Source: Paracnuella aquatica (GTDB lineage: Bacteria; Bacteroidota; Bacteroidia; Chitinophagales; Chitinophagaceae). Taken from it: 64,000 bases of DNA. Every line of letters begins with the position of its first letter. Within the stretch, counting starts at the first letter, position 1. The notes beneath the pieces were generated by a model, which saw only the letters and a program-made list of their open reading frames with translations, had not been told where the DNA came from and did not search any database. Positions 43,264 through 50,526 of the stretch are shown piece after piece. Where the stretch lies: positions 1-64,000 of the forward strand of contig NZ_QOWJ01000007.1 in the NCBI RefSeq assembly GCF_003332885.2. Reading direction: 5' to 3'. A program made the translations under genes and the position numbers.

Positions 43264-45258
43264 ATGAACTACAAACATATTTTCCGCAACACGGCACTGG
43301 CGCTGGGCCTTACTGCAAGCATTGCAGGGGGTGCGCAGGAGTCGCCGAAGGAAGAAGATTTTTTCCGCATTGCCCGCATATCGGCGCCGGAAGGCACCGT
43401 GCTTGAAGTGGGCGGTTTAACCGTAATGCCCAATGGCAACCTGGCTGTGGCCACCCGCCGCGGCGATATTTTTATTGTGGAAAACCCCACTAGCAATAGG
43501 CCTTATTTCCGCAAGTTTGCATCGGGCCTGCACGAAGTGCTGGGGCTTGCCTACAAAGATGGTTCGCTGTATTGTGCACAGCGCGGCGAGCTTACAAAAA
43601 TGACCGACACCAACAAAGACGGTAAGGCCGATGCGTTTGAAACCGTTTATGCATGGCCGTTATCTGGTCACTATCATGAATACAGCTTTGGCCCCAAGAT
43701 TGCGCCGGATGGTTCTTTCTTTGTTTCGGCCAACGTAGCCTTTGGCGATGAAGAGTGGTGGCGCGGCGAAAGCCGTGTACCCTGGCGCGGTTGGGTCATG
43801 AAAATTTCCCCCGACGGGCAAATGCAACCCTGGGCCACAGGTGTTCGTTCACCTGCCGGGCTGGGCATGATCGACGGCGAACTGTTTTATGCCGACAACC
43901 AGGGCGACTGGTTGGGTTCGGGTGGCATTGCACATGTAAAACGCGGTGCATTCATGGGGCACCCTGCGGGCCTGCGTTGGGCCGGTATGCCCGGCTCGCC
44001 GGTTACGCTTACCGAGCAAAAATTTCATGCAACGGTTGATGAGCGCCGCAAACGCGATGCGGCTGGACGTGCCATCAAACCCGAGAACGTGCAGAACGAA
44101 AAGTTTGTGATGCTGCACGAAATGAAAACGGCATTTCCGCAAGTGCAAACTCCGGCCGTATGGCTGCCGCATGGCATTTATGGTATTTCCAACTCCGAGA
44201 TCCTAACCATTCCCGAAAATACTTTTGGTCCATTTGCCGGACAGTTGCTCGTTGGCGACCAGGGCCAAAGCAAGATCATGCGGGTATTTATGGAAAAGGT
44301 AGCTGGCGAATACCAGGGCGCTGCGTTTGATTTCCGCAGCGGTTTCCAAAGCGGTGTGCTGCGCATGGCCTGGGCTCCTGATGGCAGCTTATTTGTAGGC
44401 GAAACCAACCGCGGTTGGGGCTCTGCCGGTGATGCCAACCAGGGCTTGCAAAGGCTAGTTTGGAACAACCGCCTTCCCTTTGAAATGCGTGCCATTCGTG
44501 CCATGCCCGATGGCTTTGAAATTGAATTTACCAAGCCGGTGGCCAAGGCTTCGGCTGAAGACATCGCCTCGTATAACGTGGAAAGTTTCCTGTACAAATA
44601 CCATTCGGTGTATGGATCGCCAACGGTAAACACCAAGAGCTGCGAAGTAAAAGGTGTAAAGGTTTCGGATGATGGTATGAAGGCCCGCATTATTGTAGAT
44701 GGATTGCGCCCTGCTTATATCCACCACATCCGGTTGGATGGCGTTCGTGCAGCAGAAGGTTCCTACTCACTGGTGCACCCAATGGCTTACTACACGCTGA
44801 ACAACATTCCGGAAGGAGCAAAGCTTACTGGCGCAGGCATCAGCACCAAAAACTCGGCTAAGGAAACAAAGCCCGCCGCCGCACCGGCAAAGACAACAAC
44901 TAAGCCCGCGGCCAAGCCTGGTGCAACAACAGCCACCACCACACCCGACGACCCGAAGGCCCGTGCAGCAGCCGCAGCTAAAAAGCCCGCAGCAAAAGCG
45001 CCGACTTTTGAAGACGTAAAACCGTTGCTGGCAAAGAACACTTGTAATGCTTGTCACAATACCGACAAGCGCCAGGTGGGGCCTGCATTTAAGGATGTGG
45101 CCAAACGCAAATACTCGGTGGATAAGATCGTGCAACTGATCTACAACCCGCAGCCTGAAAACTGGCCGGGATATGCCACGCCCATGCCGCCCATGCCGCA
45201 AGTGCCAAAGGCAGAAGCAATCAAGATTGCTGAATGGATCCGTTCGCTGGCACCGTAA
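43264..45258 (+). CDS. Secreted beta-propeller protein with C-terminal cytochrome c domain
   Basis: 664 residues. A signal peptide (about 1-25) precedes a PQQ-glucose-dehydrogenase-like propeller up to about residue 400: VLEVGGLTVMPNGNLAVATR, LYCAQRGELTKMTDTNKDGK, GVRSPAGLGMIDGELFYADN, WLPHGIYGISN, FVGETNRGWGS. A beta-rich domain follows (about 400-515), then an Ala/Lys/Thr/Pro-rich linker of about 60 residues (AAPAKTTTKPAAKPGATTAT region). The C-terminal cytochrome c carries Cys594-Asn-Ala-Cys597-His598, with a likely axial Met in YATPMPPMPQVPKA. It is suited to pass electrons from a sugar oxidation in the periplasm to the respiratory chain. The propeller lacks proof of PQQ binding. Confidence 0.85.
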   Translation: MNYKHIFRNTALALGLTASIAGGAQESPKEEDFFRIARISAPEGTVLEVGGLTVMPNGNLAVATRRGDIFIVENPTSNRPYFRKFASGLHEVLGLAYKDGSLYCAQRGELTKMTDTNKDGKADAFETVYAWPLSGHYHEYSFGPKIAPDGSFFVSANVAFGDEEWWRGESRVPWRGWVMKISPDGQMQPWATGVRSPAGLGMIDGELFYADNQGDWLGSGGIAHVKRGAFMGHPAGLRWAGMPGSPVTLTEQKFHATVDERRKRDAAGRAIKPENVQNEKFVMLHEMKTAFPQVQTPAVWLPHGIYGISNSEILTIPENTFGPFAGQLLVGDQGQSKIMRVFMEKVAGEYQGAAFDFRSGFQSGVLRMAWAPDGSLFVGETNRGWGSAGDANQGLQRLVWNNRLPFEMRAIRAMPDGFEIEFTKPVAKASAEDIASYNVESFLYKYHSVYGSPTVNTKSCEVKGVKVSDDGMKARIIVDGLRPAYIHHIRLDGVRAAEGSYSLVHPMAYYTLNNIPEGAKLTGAGISTKNSAKETKPAAAPAKTTTKPAAKPGATTATTTPDDPKARAAAAAKKPAAKAPTFEDVKPLLAKNTCNACHNTDKRQVGPAFKDVAKRKYSVDKIVQLIYNPQPENWPGYATPMPPMPQVPKAEAIKIAEWIRSLAP

Positions 45259-45281
45259 TATGATGTTGTTTATTTCTTTAT

Positions 45282-45309
45282 AAAAGCCTGCTCTATGAGC
45301 AGGCTTTTT
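45282..45309 (+). terminator. Intrinsic terminator after the cytochrome gene
   Basis: A perfect stem AAAAGCCTGCTC (45282-45293), loop TAT, GAGCAGGCTTTT (45297-45308), plus a further T. It marks the end of the transcript that may begin with the ebo genes. Confidence 0.92.
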
Positions 45310-45406
45310 CTTTACCGCTTGATGGTGTGCAGTGATTATTGATTATTTTGTAGGGGGTATTACCTGTAAGATTTTTTATTTGAATGTGCTTATAAAACAG
45401 CGGGTT

Positions 45407-45533
45407 TGTCATGCCGAACTTGTTTCGGCATCTCCCTCATGTTAAAGACATTTGGTTATAAATTCAGGGTAGCTGCTTTTTAAATCAAAACCGTTCAATA
45501 CATAGGAGATGCCGAAACAAGTTCGGCATGACA
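45407..45533. repeat. Dispersed palindromic element, copy 2 (perfect arms)
   Basis: The 29-bp arms (45407-45435 and 45505-45533) are perfect reverse complements, starting TGTCATGCCGAACTTGTTTC. They are separated by 69 bp. Each arm holds the inner palindrome GCCGAA/TTCGGC. It is homologous to 90-216, where the arms have decayed. There is no ORF inside. Confidence 0.85.
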
Positions 45534-45594
45534 GACACTAATAAAATTGCTTTTACTCAACCATATTAGAAATTAAAACCACAACCACTCATTC

Positions 45595-45900
45595 ATGTTT
45601 GTACATCACGTGTTCTTTTGGCTGAAGCCCGATCTTAGCGAAGCCGACATTCAGCAGTTTGAAACCGGTGTTCGTTCACTACTCACTATTCCTTCGGTAA
45701 AGTTTGGTGATGTAGGTAAGCCTGCATCCACCGACCGGCCCATTATTGAACGGTCTTATTCTTATTCGTTGCTTACTGTGTTCGACAATAAAGAAGGCCA
45801 CGATGCTTACCAGCCGCCAACAAGCGAAGTGCACCAGCGCTTTGTGGATGAATGCCAGCACCTGTGGGATCGTGTGCTGATCTATGATTCTGAATCCTGA
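45595..45900 (+). CDS. Dabb family (stress-responsive A/B barrel) protein
   Basis: 101 residues, one Dabb (stress-response A/B barrel) domain: opening FVHHVFFWLKPDLSEADIQQ, helix FETGVRSLLTIPSVKFGDVG, SYSYSLLTVFDNKEGHDAYQ, PTSEVHQRFVDECQHLW. These proteins are small alpha+beta dimers; some are enzymes of unknown type. It is 77 bp upstream of a PfkB kinase on the same strand. No specific function can be given. Confidence 0.92.
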   Translation: MFVHHVFFWLKPDLSEADIQQFETGVRSLLTIPSVKFGDVGKPASTDRPIIERSYSYSLLTVFDNKEGHDAYQPPTSEVHQRFVDECQHLWDRVLIYDSES

Positions 45901-45977
45901 GCCGTCATTTCATTGTAACCAATCAAATTGTAGCATTTAAACAGGCTGCAGAATTGCAAATCGATTCCCATTATTAA

Positions 45978-46868
45978 ATGAACATGATGAAGCCGGACGT
46001 TGTTTGTTTTGGTGAAGTGCTGTGGGATATTTTGCCTTCCGGCGAACAGCCGGGTGGTGCGCCCATGAACGTGGCTTATCACCTTGAAAAACTGGGTTTG
46101 CAGCCGGCCATGATCAGCCGGATTGGTAAAGATGGCCGGGGTGAAAAATTGTTGCATTTGCTGGAAGGGTGGATGCTTGATATTGATTTGATCCAGCAGG
46201 ATGCCGATCAACCTACCGGTGTAGTACATGCGCATTTATCGGCCGAACACGAAATGTCGTACGAAATTGTGCAGCCCGTTGCGTGGGATTTCATTGCGCT
46301 TTCTGATGAATCATTGAAACTGGTGCTGCAGTCACAGTATTTTATTTACGGCAGCCTCAGTGCCCGCAACGAAGTTTCCCGCAACACGCTGTTTGCACTG
46401 TTGAAAGCGGCGAACAAAAAAGTATTCGATGTCAACATTCGCATGCCGCATTTTAGCAAAGAAGTAGCACTGCAACTATTGCAAGATGCTTACCTGCTTA
46501 AGCTAAACGAACACGAGCTGCCCATACTTTCCGGTTGGATTGACAGCGGTGGTTCGTTTGAAGAACAGGTGGCCGCATTGCAGAATCATTTTAAAGTGCC
46601 CATCGTAGTGGTAACACGTGGCGGGAAAGGTGCGGTACTCCGCATGCACGACCGGCTTTACCAACATAGTGGTTTCCGTGTTGATGTTGCGGATACCGTA
46701 GGCAGCGGCGATGCATTTCTTGCCGGCTTGCTTAGCCAGTTAGATAGCGGCGCTGCACCCGGGCAGGCATTGGCTTTTGCCTGTGCTACCGGCGCATTGA
46801 TTGCTTCAAAACAGGGCGCTTGCCCCGGTTACGAGCCGGATGAAATACGGAAGTTGATGCAACAATAG
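45978..46868 (+). CDS. PfkB-family carbohydrate kinase, fructokinase-like
   Basis: 296 residues. Ribokinase-like fold: N-terminal VVCFGEVLWDILPSGEQPGG, then APMNVAYHLEKLGLQPAMIS and RIGKDGRGEKLLHLL; the C-terminal PfkB signature is VADTVGSGDAFLAGLL with the catalytic Asp. The pattern DILP...GGAPMNVAYHL is that of fructokinases. The start could be any of three near Met codons (45978, 45984, 45987). The substrate is probably fructose; the neighbours give no further hint. Confidence 0.9.
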   Translation: MNMMKPDVVCFGEVLWDILPSGEQPGGAPMNVAYHLEKLGLQPAMISRIGKDGRGEKLLHLLEGWMLDIDLIQQDADQPTGVVHAHLSAEHEMSYEIVQPVAWDFIALSDESLKLVLQSQYFIYGSLSARNEVSRNTLFALLKAANKKVFDVNIRMPHFSKEVALQLLQDAYLLKLNEHELPILSGWIDSGGSFEEQVAALQNHFKVPIVVVTRGGKGAVLRMHDRLYQHSGFRVDVADTVGSGDAFLAGLLSQLDSGAAPGQALAFACATGALIASKQGACPGYEPDEIRKLMQQ

Positions 46869-46955
46869 CGGTGCACTTATCCTTTTTAAAACGGTTGCTG
46901 CATGTTCAGTAACGTATTCTTGTTGTGAAATAAAAATTGCTTAAACCTGCTTGCC

Positions 46956-47816
46956 ATGAAATATTTGTTGCTGCCTTTTTTTTGTTTGATAACCAGCATT
47001 GCATTTGCTGCACGGGTCGATTCGATTGATGTGCCCAGTGCGGTGATGAAACAAACGTATAAAGCCGCTGTTGTGCTGCCCGATGGCTATGCAAAAGGCA
47101 ATAATCCATTTCCCGTGATGTACCTGCTGCATGGCGGAGGCGGCCACTTTCGCGACTGGCTGCAACAAACACCTGACAAGACCCTGGTGCATCGCCTTGC
47201 CGATCAGTATGGCCTCATCATCGTGATGCCCGAAGGCGAAACATTTGGTTGGTATATGGATAGCCCGCATGATGCAGGAAGCAAATTTGAAACATATATT
47301 ACCAAAGAGGTCATTCAAAAGATTGATGCTACTTACCGCACGGTGCGCAGCAATAAAGGAAGGGTGATCACCGGCCTGTCCATGGGCGGGCATGGTGCGT
47401 TGTACCTGGCCACACGCAACCCGCAATTGTTTTGTGCTGCGGGCAGCATGAGCGGTGCAGTGGATATGAACTGGTCGAACTGGAAGATCAATACCGACTT
47501 TGCCAAAAATGTGCAGGAGCGGTTTTTCAAGTTGCTCGGCGCCAACGATCCGTTTAACGAAGTTTATTTCAATAACTCGGTGGTGAATATGGTTGCTGCC
47601 ATGAAAAAGAATGCTTTACCCCTGGTAATTGATTGCGGCGTAGATGATTTTTTATTGGAGCCCAACCGCCAGTTGCACCAGCAATTGGTGTATAACAAAA
47701 CGCCGCACGACTACACCGAACGGCCCGGTGGACATACATGGGATTACTGGGGCAATTCACTGCCGTATCATGTGTTGTTCTTTTCGAAAGTATTGAAGGG
47801 AAATGGCGTATTGTAA
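46956..47816 (+). CDS. Exported esterase, alpha/beta hydrolase (esterase D-like)
   Basis: 286 residues with a signal peptide (KYLLLPFFCLITSIAFAA). Esterase D/feruloyl esterase-type fold: PVMYLLHGGGGHFRDWLQ (oxyanion region), IIVMPEGETFGWYMDSP, nucleophile elbow RVITGLSMGGHGALYLATR with Ser, Asp in VIDCGVDDFLLEPN and His in RPGGHTWDYWGNSLPYHV. It may remove acyl groups from plant polysaccharides or act as a general carboxylesterase. It ends at a strong bidirectional terminator shared with the convergent GMC gene. Confidence 0.9.
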   Translation: MKYLLLPFFCLITSIAFAARVDSIDVPSAVMKQTYKAAVVLPDGYAKGNNPFPVMYLLHGGGGHFRDWLQQTPDKTLVHRLADQYGLIIVMPEGETFGWYMDSPHDAGSKFETYITKEVIQKIDATYRTVRSNKGRVITGLSMGGHGALYLATRNPQLFCAAGSMSGAVDMNWSNWKINTDFAKNVQERFFKLLGANDPFNEVYFNNSVVNMVAAMKKNALPLVIDCGVDDFLLEPNRQLHQQLVYNKTPHDYTERPGGHTWDYWGNSLPYHVLFFSKVLKGNGVL

Positions 47817-47822
47817 GCCATC

Positions 47823-47877
47823 AATTTTAGTAAAACAAAAGGCTGCGGTGTTCGCAGCCTTTTGTTTTACTAAAATT
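47823..47877. terminator. Strong bidirectional terminator
   Basis: A perfect 25-bp stem (47823-47847 with 47853-47877) with a GTGTT loop; the arms carry A-rich and T-rich flanks around a GC core, giving U-tracts on both strands. It is placed exactly between the convergent esterase and GMC genes. Confidence 0.93.
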
Positions 47878-47883
47878 CTTATT

Positions 47884-49590
47884 TTAAATATTCCCTTTCT
47901 TCATTTCCTGCACTGCATAATCCGCAGCACGTGCAGTAAGCGCCATGTATGTGAGTGATGGATTTTGCGTAGCGGTAGATGTCATGCAGGCGCCATCGGT
48001 AACAAACACGTTGGGCACGGCATGCATCTGGTTCCAGCCATTGAGCACCGATGTTTTCGGGTCGCGGCCCATGCGGACACCACCCATTTCATGGATGTCG
48101 TTGCCGGGTGCACGTTTGCCGTCTACAGCCTTGATGTCTTTAAAGCCGGCTTTTTCAAACATCTCGGTGAGTTGCTCCATATAATCCTTCGTCATCTTCT
48201 CATCGTTGTCGTCGTAGGTTACCGATATTTTCAATTGCGGAATGCCCCATGCATCTTTCAACGAGTCATCCAACGCCACGTAGTTGCTTTCTTTTGGAAT
48301 GGTTTCGCCCATCATGTGCGAACCTACCCGCCACGGGCCCATTTCCGATTTGGCCAGGTTATCTTTCAGCGTGGTGCCTACGCCATCACGCGGTGTAGTG
48401 TTCACACGGTCGGCGCCAAAGCCTGCGGCATAGCCACGTAAAAAATCAGTTTCCTGCTGGTGCACATTGCGGAAGCGGGGAATGTACCCGCTGGTGGGCC
48501 GCCGCCCATCGGTGGTGATGTCGAGATGGCCTTCGTGTGTTGCGTTTATATATGCCCGGTAGTTGTGAAACGCAACGTATTTACCCAACACGCCACTGTC
48601 GTTGCCCAGCCCATTAGGAAAGCGGCTGGATTTAGAGTTGAGCAAAATTAAATTGGTGTTGAGCGCCGCTGCATTTACAAAAATAATGCGGGCATAAAAG
48701 TCGATGGCGTCTTTGGTAACATCATCAATCACCCGCACACCCACGGCTTTGCCTTTGGCATCGTCGTATAAAATAGAATGCACCACCGAGTGTGGCCGCA
48801 GCGTCATGTTGCCTGTTTTTTGGGCCCACGGGATGGTGGTGGAGTTGGATGCATAATAGCCACCAAAGGGGCATCCGCGTTGGCACAGGTTGCGCTTCTG
48901 GCACTGGCCCCGGCCTTGTTGCAGGTGCACCGGTTGCGGCTCGGTAAGATGCGCACAGCGGGCATATACTACGTGGCGGTCTTTATAACTTTTACCTACG
49001 CTTTGTACAAAATATTTCTCCACGCAGTTCAACTCCATCGGTGGCAAAAACTCGCCGTCGGGCAAAATATCCAAGCCGTCTTTGTTGCCACTAATGCCCG
49101 CAAATTTTTCCACGTAACTGTACCAAGGTGCAATGTCTTTGTAGCGTATAGGCCAGTCCACGGCAAAGCCGTCACGGGCCGGGCCTTCAAAGTCAAACTC
49201 GCTCCAGCGCTGCGTTTGGCGGGCCCACAACAGCGATTTGCCACCTACCTGGTAACCGCGGATCCAATCGAACGGCTGCTCCTGCACATAAGGGTGCTCG
49301 GTGTCTTTGGTAAAAAAATGCGCAGCATCTTCGCGGAAGGCATAGCAGCGGCTTACCACCGGGTTTGCCTTTTGTATTTCATAAGGCACTTCGCCGCGGT
49401 GCGGAAACTCCCAGGGCATTTTATTGGTGGTAGGATAGTCCTGGATATGGCGCACATCGCGGCCGCGTTCCAGCACCAGGGTTTTCAGGCCTTTTTCGCA
49501 CAGTTCCTTTGCGGCCCATCCGCCCGATATGCCCGAGCCGATGACAATGGCATCGTAGGTGCGGGACTTTATGGAATCGTTGGTTCCCAT
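47884..49590 (-). CDS. GMC-family FAD-dependent sugar oxidoreductase (catalytic subunit)
   Basis: 568 residues. FAD-binding motif at the N-terminus: AIVIGSGISGGWAAKELCEK with Glu in LVLERG. Other conserved blocks: VGGKSLLWARQTQRWSEFDF, CPFGGYYASNSTTIP, the His motif in HEMGGVRMGRDP, and the C-terminal VFVTDGACMTSTATQNPSLT with the conserved Asn. It lacks its own signal peptide. Its partner is the small Tat-exported subunit encoded 45 bp upstream, so export by piggy-back is expected. This arrangement is that of gluconate/2-keto-gluconate and glucoside 3-dehydrogenases. The extra Cys-rich segment near residue 230-240 (QKRNLCQRGCPFGG) is typical of this subgroup. Confidence 0.9.
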   Translation of the reverse strand: MGTNDSIKSRTYDAIVIGSGISGGWAAKELCEKGLKTLVLERGRDVRHIQDYPTTNKMPWEFPHRGEVPYEIQKANPVVSRCYAFREDAAHFFTKDTEHPYVQEQPFDWIRGYQVGGKSLLWARQTQRWSEFDFEGPARDGFAVDWPIRYKDIAPWYSYVEKFAGISGNKDGLDILPDGEFLPPMELNCVEKYFVQSVGKSYKDRHVVYARCAHLTEPQPVHLQQGRGQCQKRNLCQRGCPFGGYYASNSTTIPWAQKTGNMTLRPHSVVHSILYDDAKGKAVGVRVIDDVTKDAIDFYARIIFVNAAALNTNLILLNSKSSRFPNGLGNDSGVLGKYVAFHNYRAYINATHEGHLDITTDGRRPTSGYIPRFRNVHQQETDFLRGYAAGFGADRVNTTPRDGVGTTLKDNLAKSEMGPWRVGSHMMGETIPKESNYVALDDSLKDAWGIPQLKISVTYDDNDEKMTKDYMEQLTEMFEKAGFKDIKAVDGKRAPGNDIHEMGGVRMGRDPKTSVLNGWNQMHAVPNVFVTDGACMTSTATQNPSLTYMALTARAADYAVQEMKKGNI

Positions 49591-49635
49591 TTTATTTCAA
49601 TAAAAAAGATTGTAAAATAAATTTCCTGCAGCGGC

Positions 49636-50181
49636 CTATGCGGCCTTTTTACCTTCGCCCACCGGTACGCATCCGCGGTAGCGGCCCGGCACCAGCTCGT
49701 ACACCCGCACTTTGGTGAGGTAGTGTTTGGAGGTGAGGTAACCGTGGATCATCAGGTTCTTTGTTTTTTTATAAAAATGCTGCAGCTCGTCTTCGTCTTT
49801 CCTGCTTTCCAACTGCTCCAGCAAAGCGGTTCGCTGTTGTGCAGTTAGGGTTGAAAATGCACCACCATTCTTCTTCGTAAAATCTTTAAATGCGTCGAGG
49901 CCTTTTTCAAATGCCTTATGCTCTTCGGGGCTGTGGCAGTCGTCGAGCATGGTCAGTGCAAAATGATGGAGGTAGAGGTCTTTGCCGCCTGGTGTATCGG
50001 TGGCGGGTAAAAAGGTTTCGGCCATGTCGGCCAGCAACTGTTCATCGCTGGCATTGATGGTTAGGTGCTTCAGGTTGATGGAAGCCGCGCCACCATCGGC
50101 CTGCATACATGCCGGGATGAGGGCTGCGCCTCCAGCCAGTACCAAAAATTGTTTCAATGCGGTGCGCCGGGAAATGCTCAT
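49636..50181 (-). CDS. Gluconate 2-dehydrogenase subunit 3 family protein
   Basis: 181 residues. The signal MSISRRTALKQFLVLAGGAALIP-type start contains the twin-arginine motif SRRTALK and is followed by ALIPAC, a possible lipobox, so it may be a Tat-exported lipoprotein. The mature helical domain carries DEQLLADMAETFLPATDTPG, DLYLHHFALTMLDDCHSPEE, ALLEQLESRKDEDEL and a C-terminal YELVPGRYRGCVPVGEGKK. This family forms the small subunit of membrane-associated sugar dehydrogenases together with a GMC flavoprotein. It is the promoter-proximal gene of a two-gene minus-strand operon. Confidence 0.92.
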   Translation of the reverse strand: MSISRRTALKQFLVLAGGAALIPACMQADGGAASINLKHLTINASDEQLLADMAETFLPATDTPGGKDLYLHHFALTMLDDCHSPEEHKAFEKGLDAFKDFTKKNGGAFSTLTAQQRTALLEQLESRKDEDELQHFYKKTKNLMIHGYLTSKHYLTKVRVYELVPGRYRGCVPVGEGKKAA

Positions 50182-50526
50182 GGGGCAAGTGTACGTTGGT
50201 GGGCAATAAAGGTAGCGTTGTATTTAAATGATTGGCCGTAAATGGTTTGGCAAAAATCAATTGGTCAAAAAAACATCAGCATTGGACAAAAGAATATTAA
50301 CACATTTGTGATCTGTGCTTTTCTGTAGGTAAATTCAAAATATCCCCGATTTTTTGAATTTTATTTTATTAAAAGGAGAAAAGCTGCCTGTTTTTGCGGT
50401 TTATTCAGTATTTGCCGGAACAAAATATATACTCAGCATTTTTTGCAAAATCAAAGGAAAAAAATCTGACATCTGTTTATAAATAGTTAAATTCATCCCC
50501 GATTGCACTCTCTCTGTTAACTAAAA
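50182..50526. other. Divergent intergenic region upstream of susC
   Basis: 345 bp between the divergent small-subunit and SusC genes; clearly AT-rich from 50270 to 50520. It must hold two promoters. I see no TTTG/TAnnTTTG pair with good spacing, no riboswitch-like structure and no sigma/anti-sigma gene next to the SusC gene. Confidence 0.4.

Larger units (their letters stand above)
45259..45594. other. Intergenic region with terminator and palindromic element
   Basis: 336 bp with no ORF. It contains the cytochrome gene terminator (45282-45309) and copy 2 of the dispersed palindrome (45407-45533). The promoter of the following Dabb gene is probably in 45534-45594, which is AT-rich. Confidence 0.6.
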
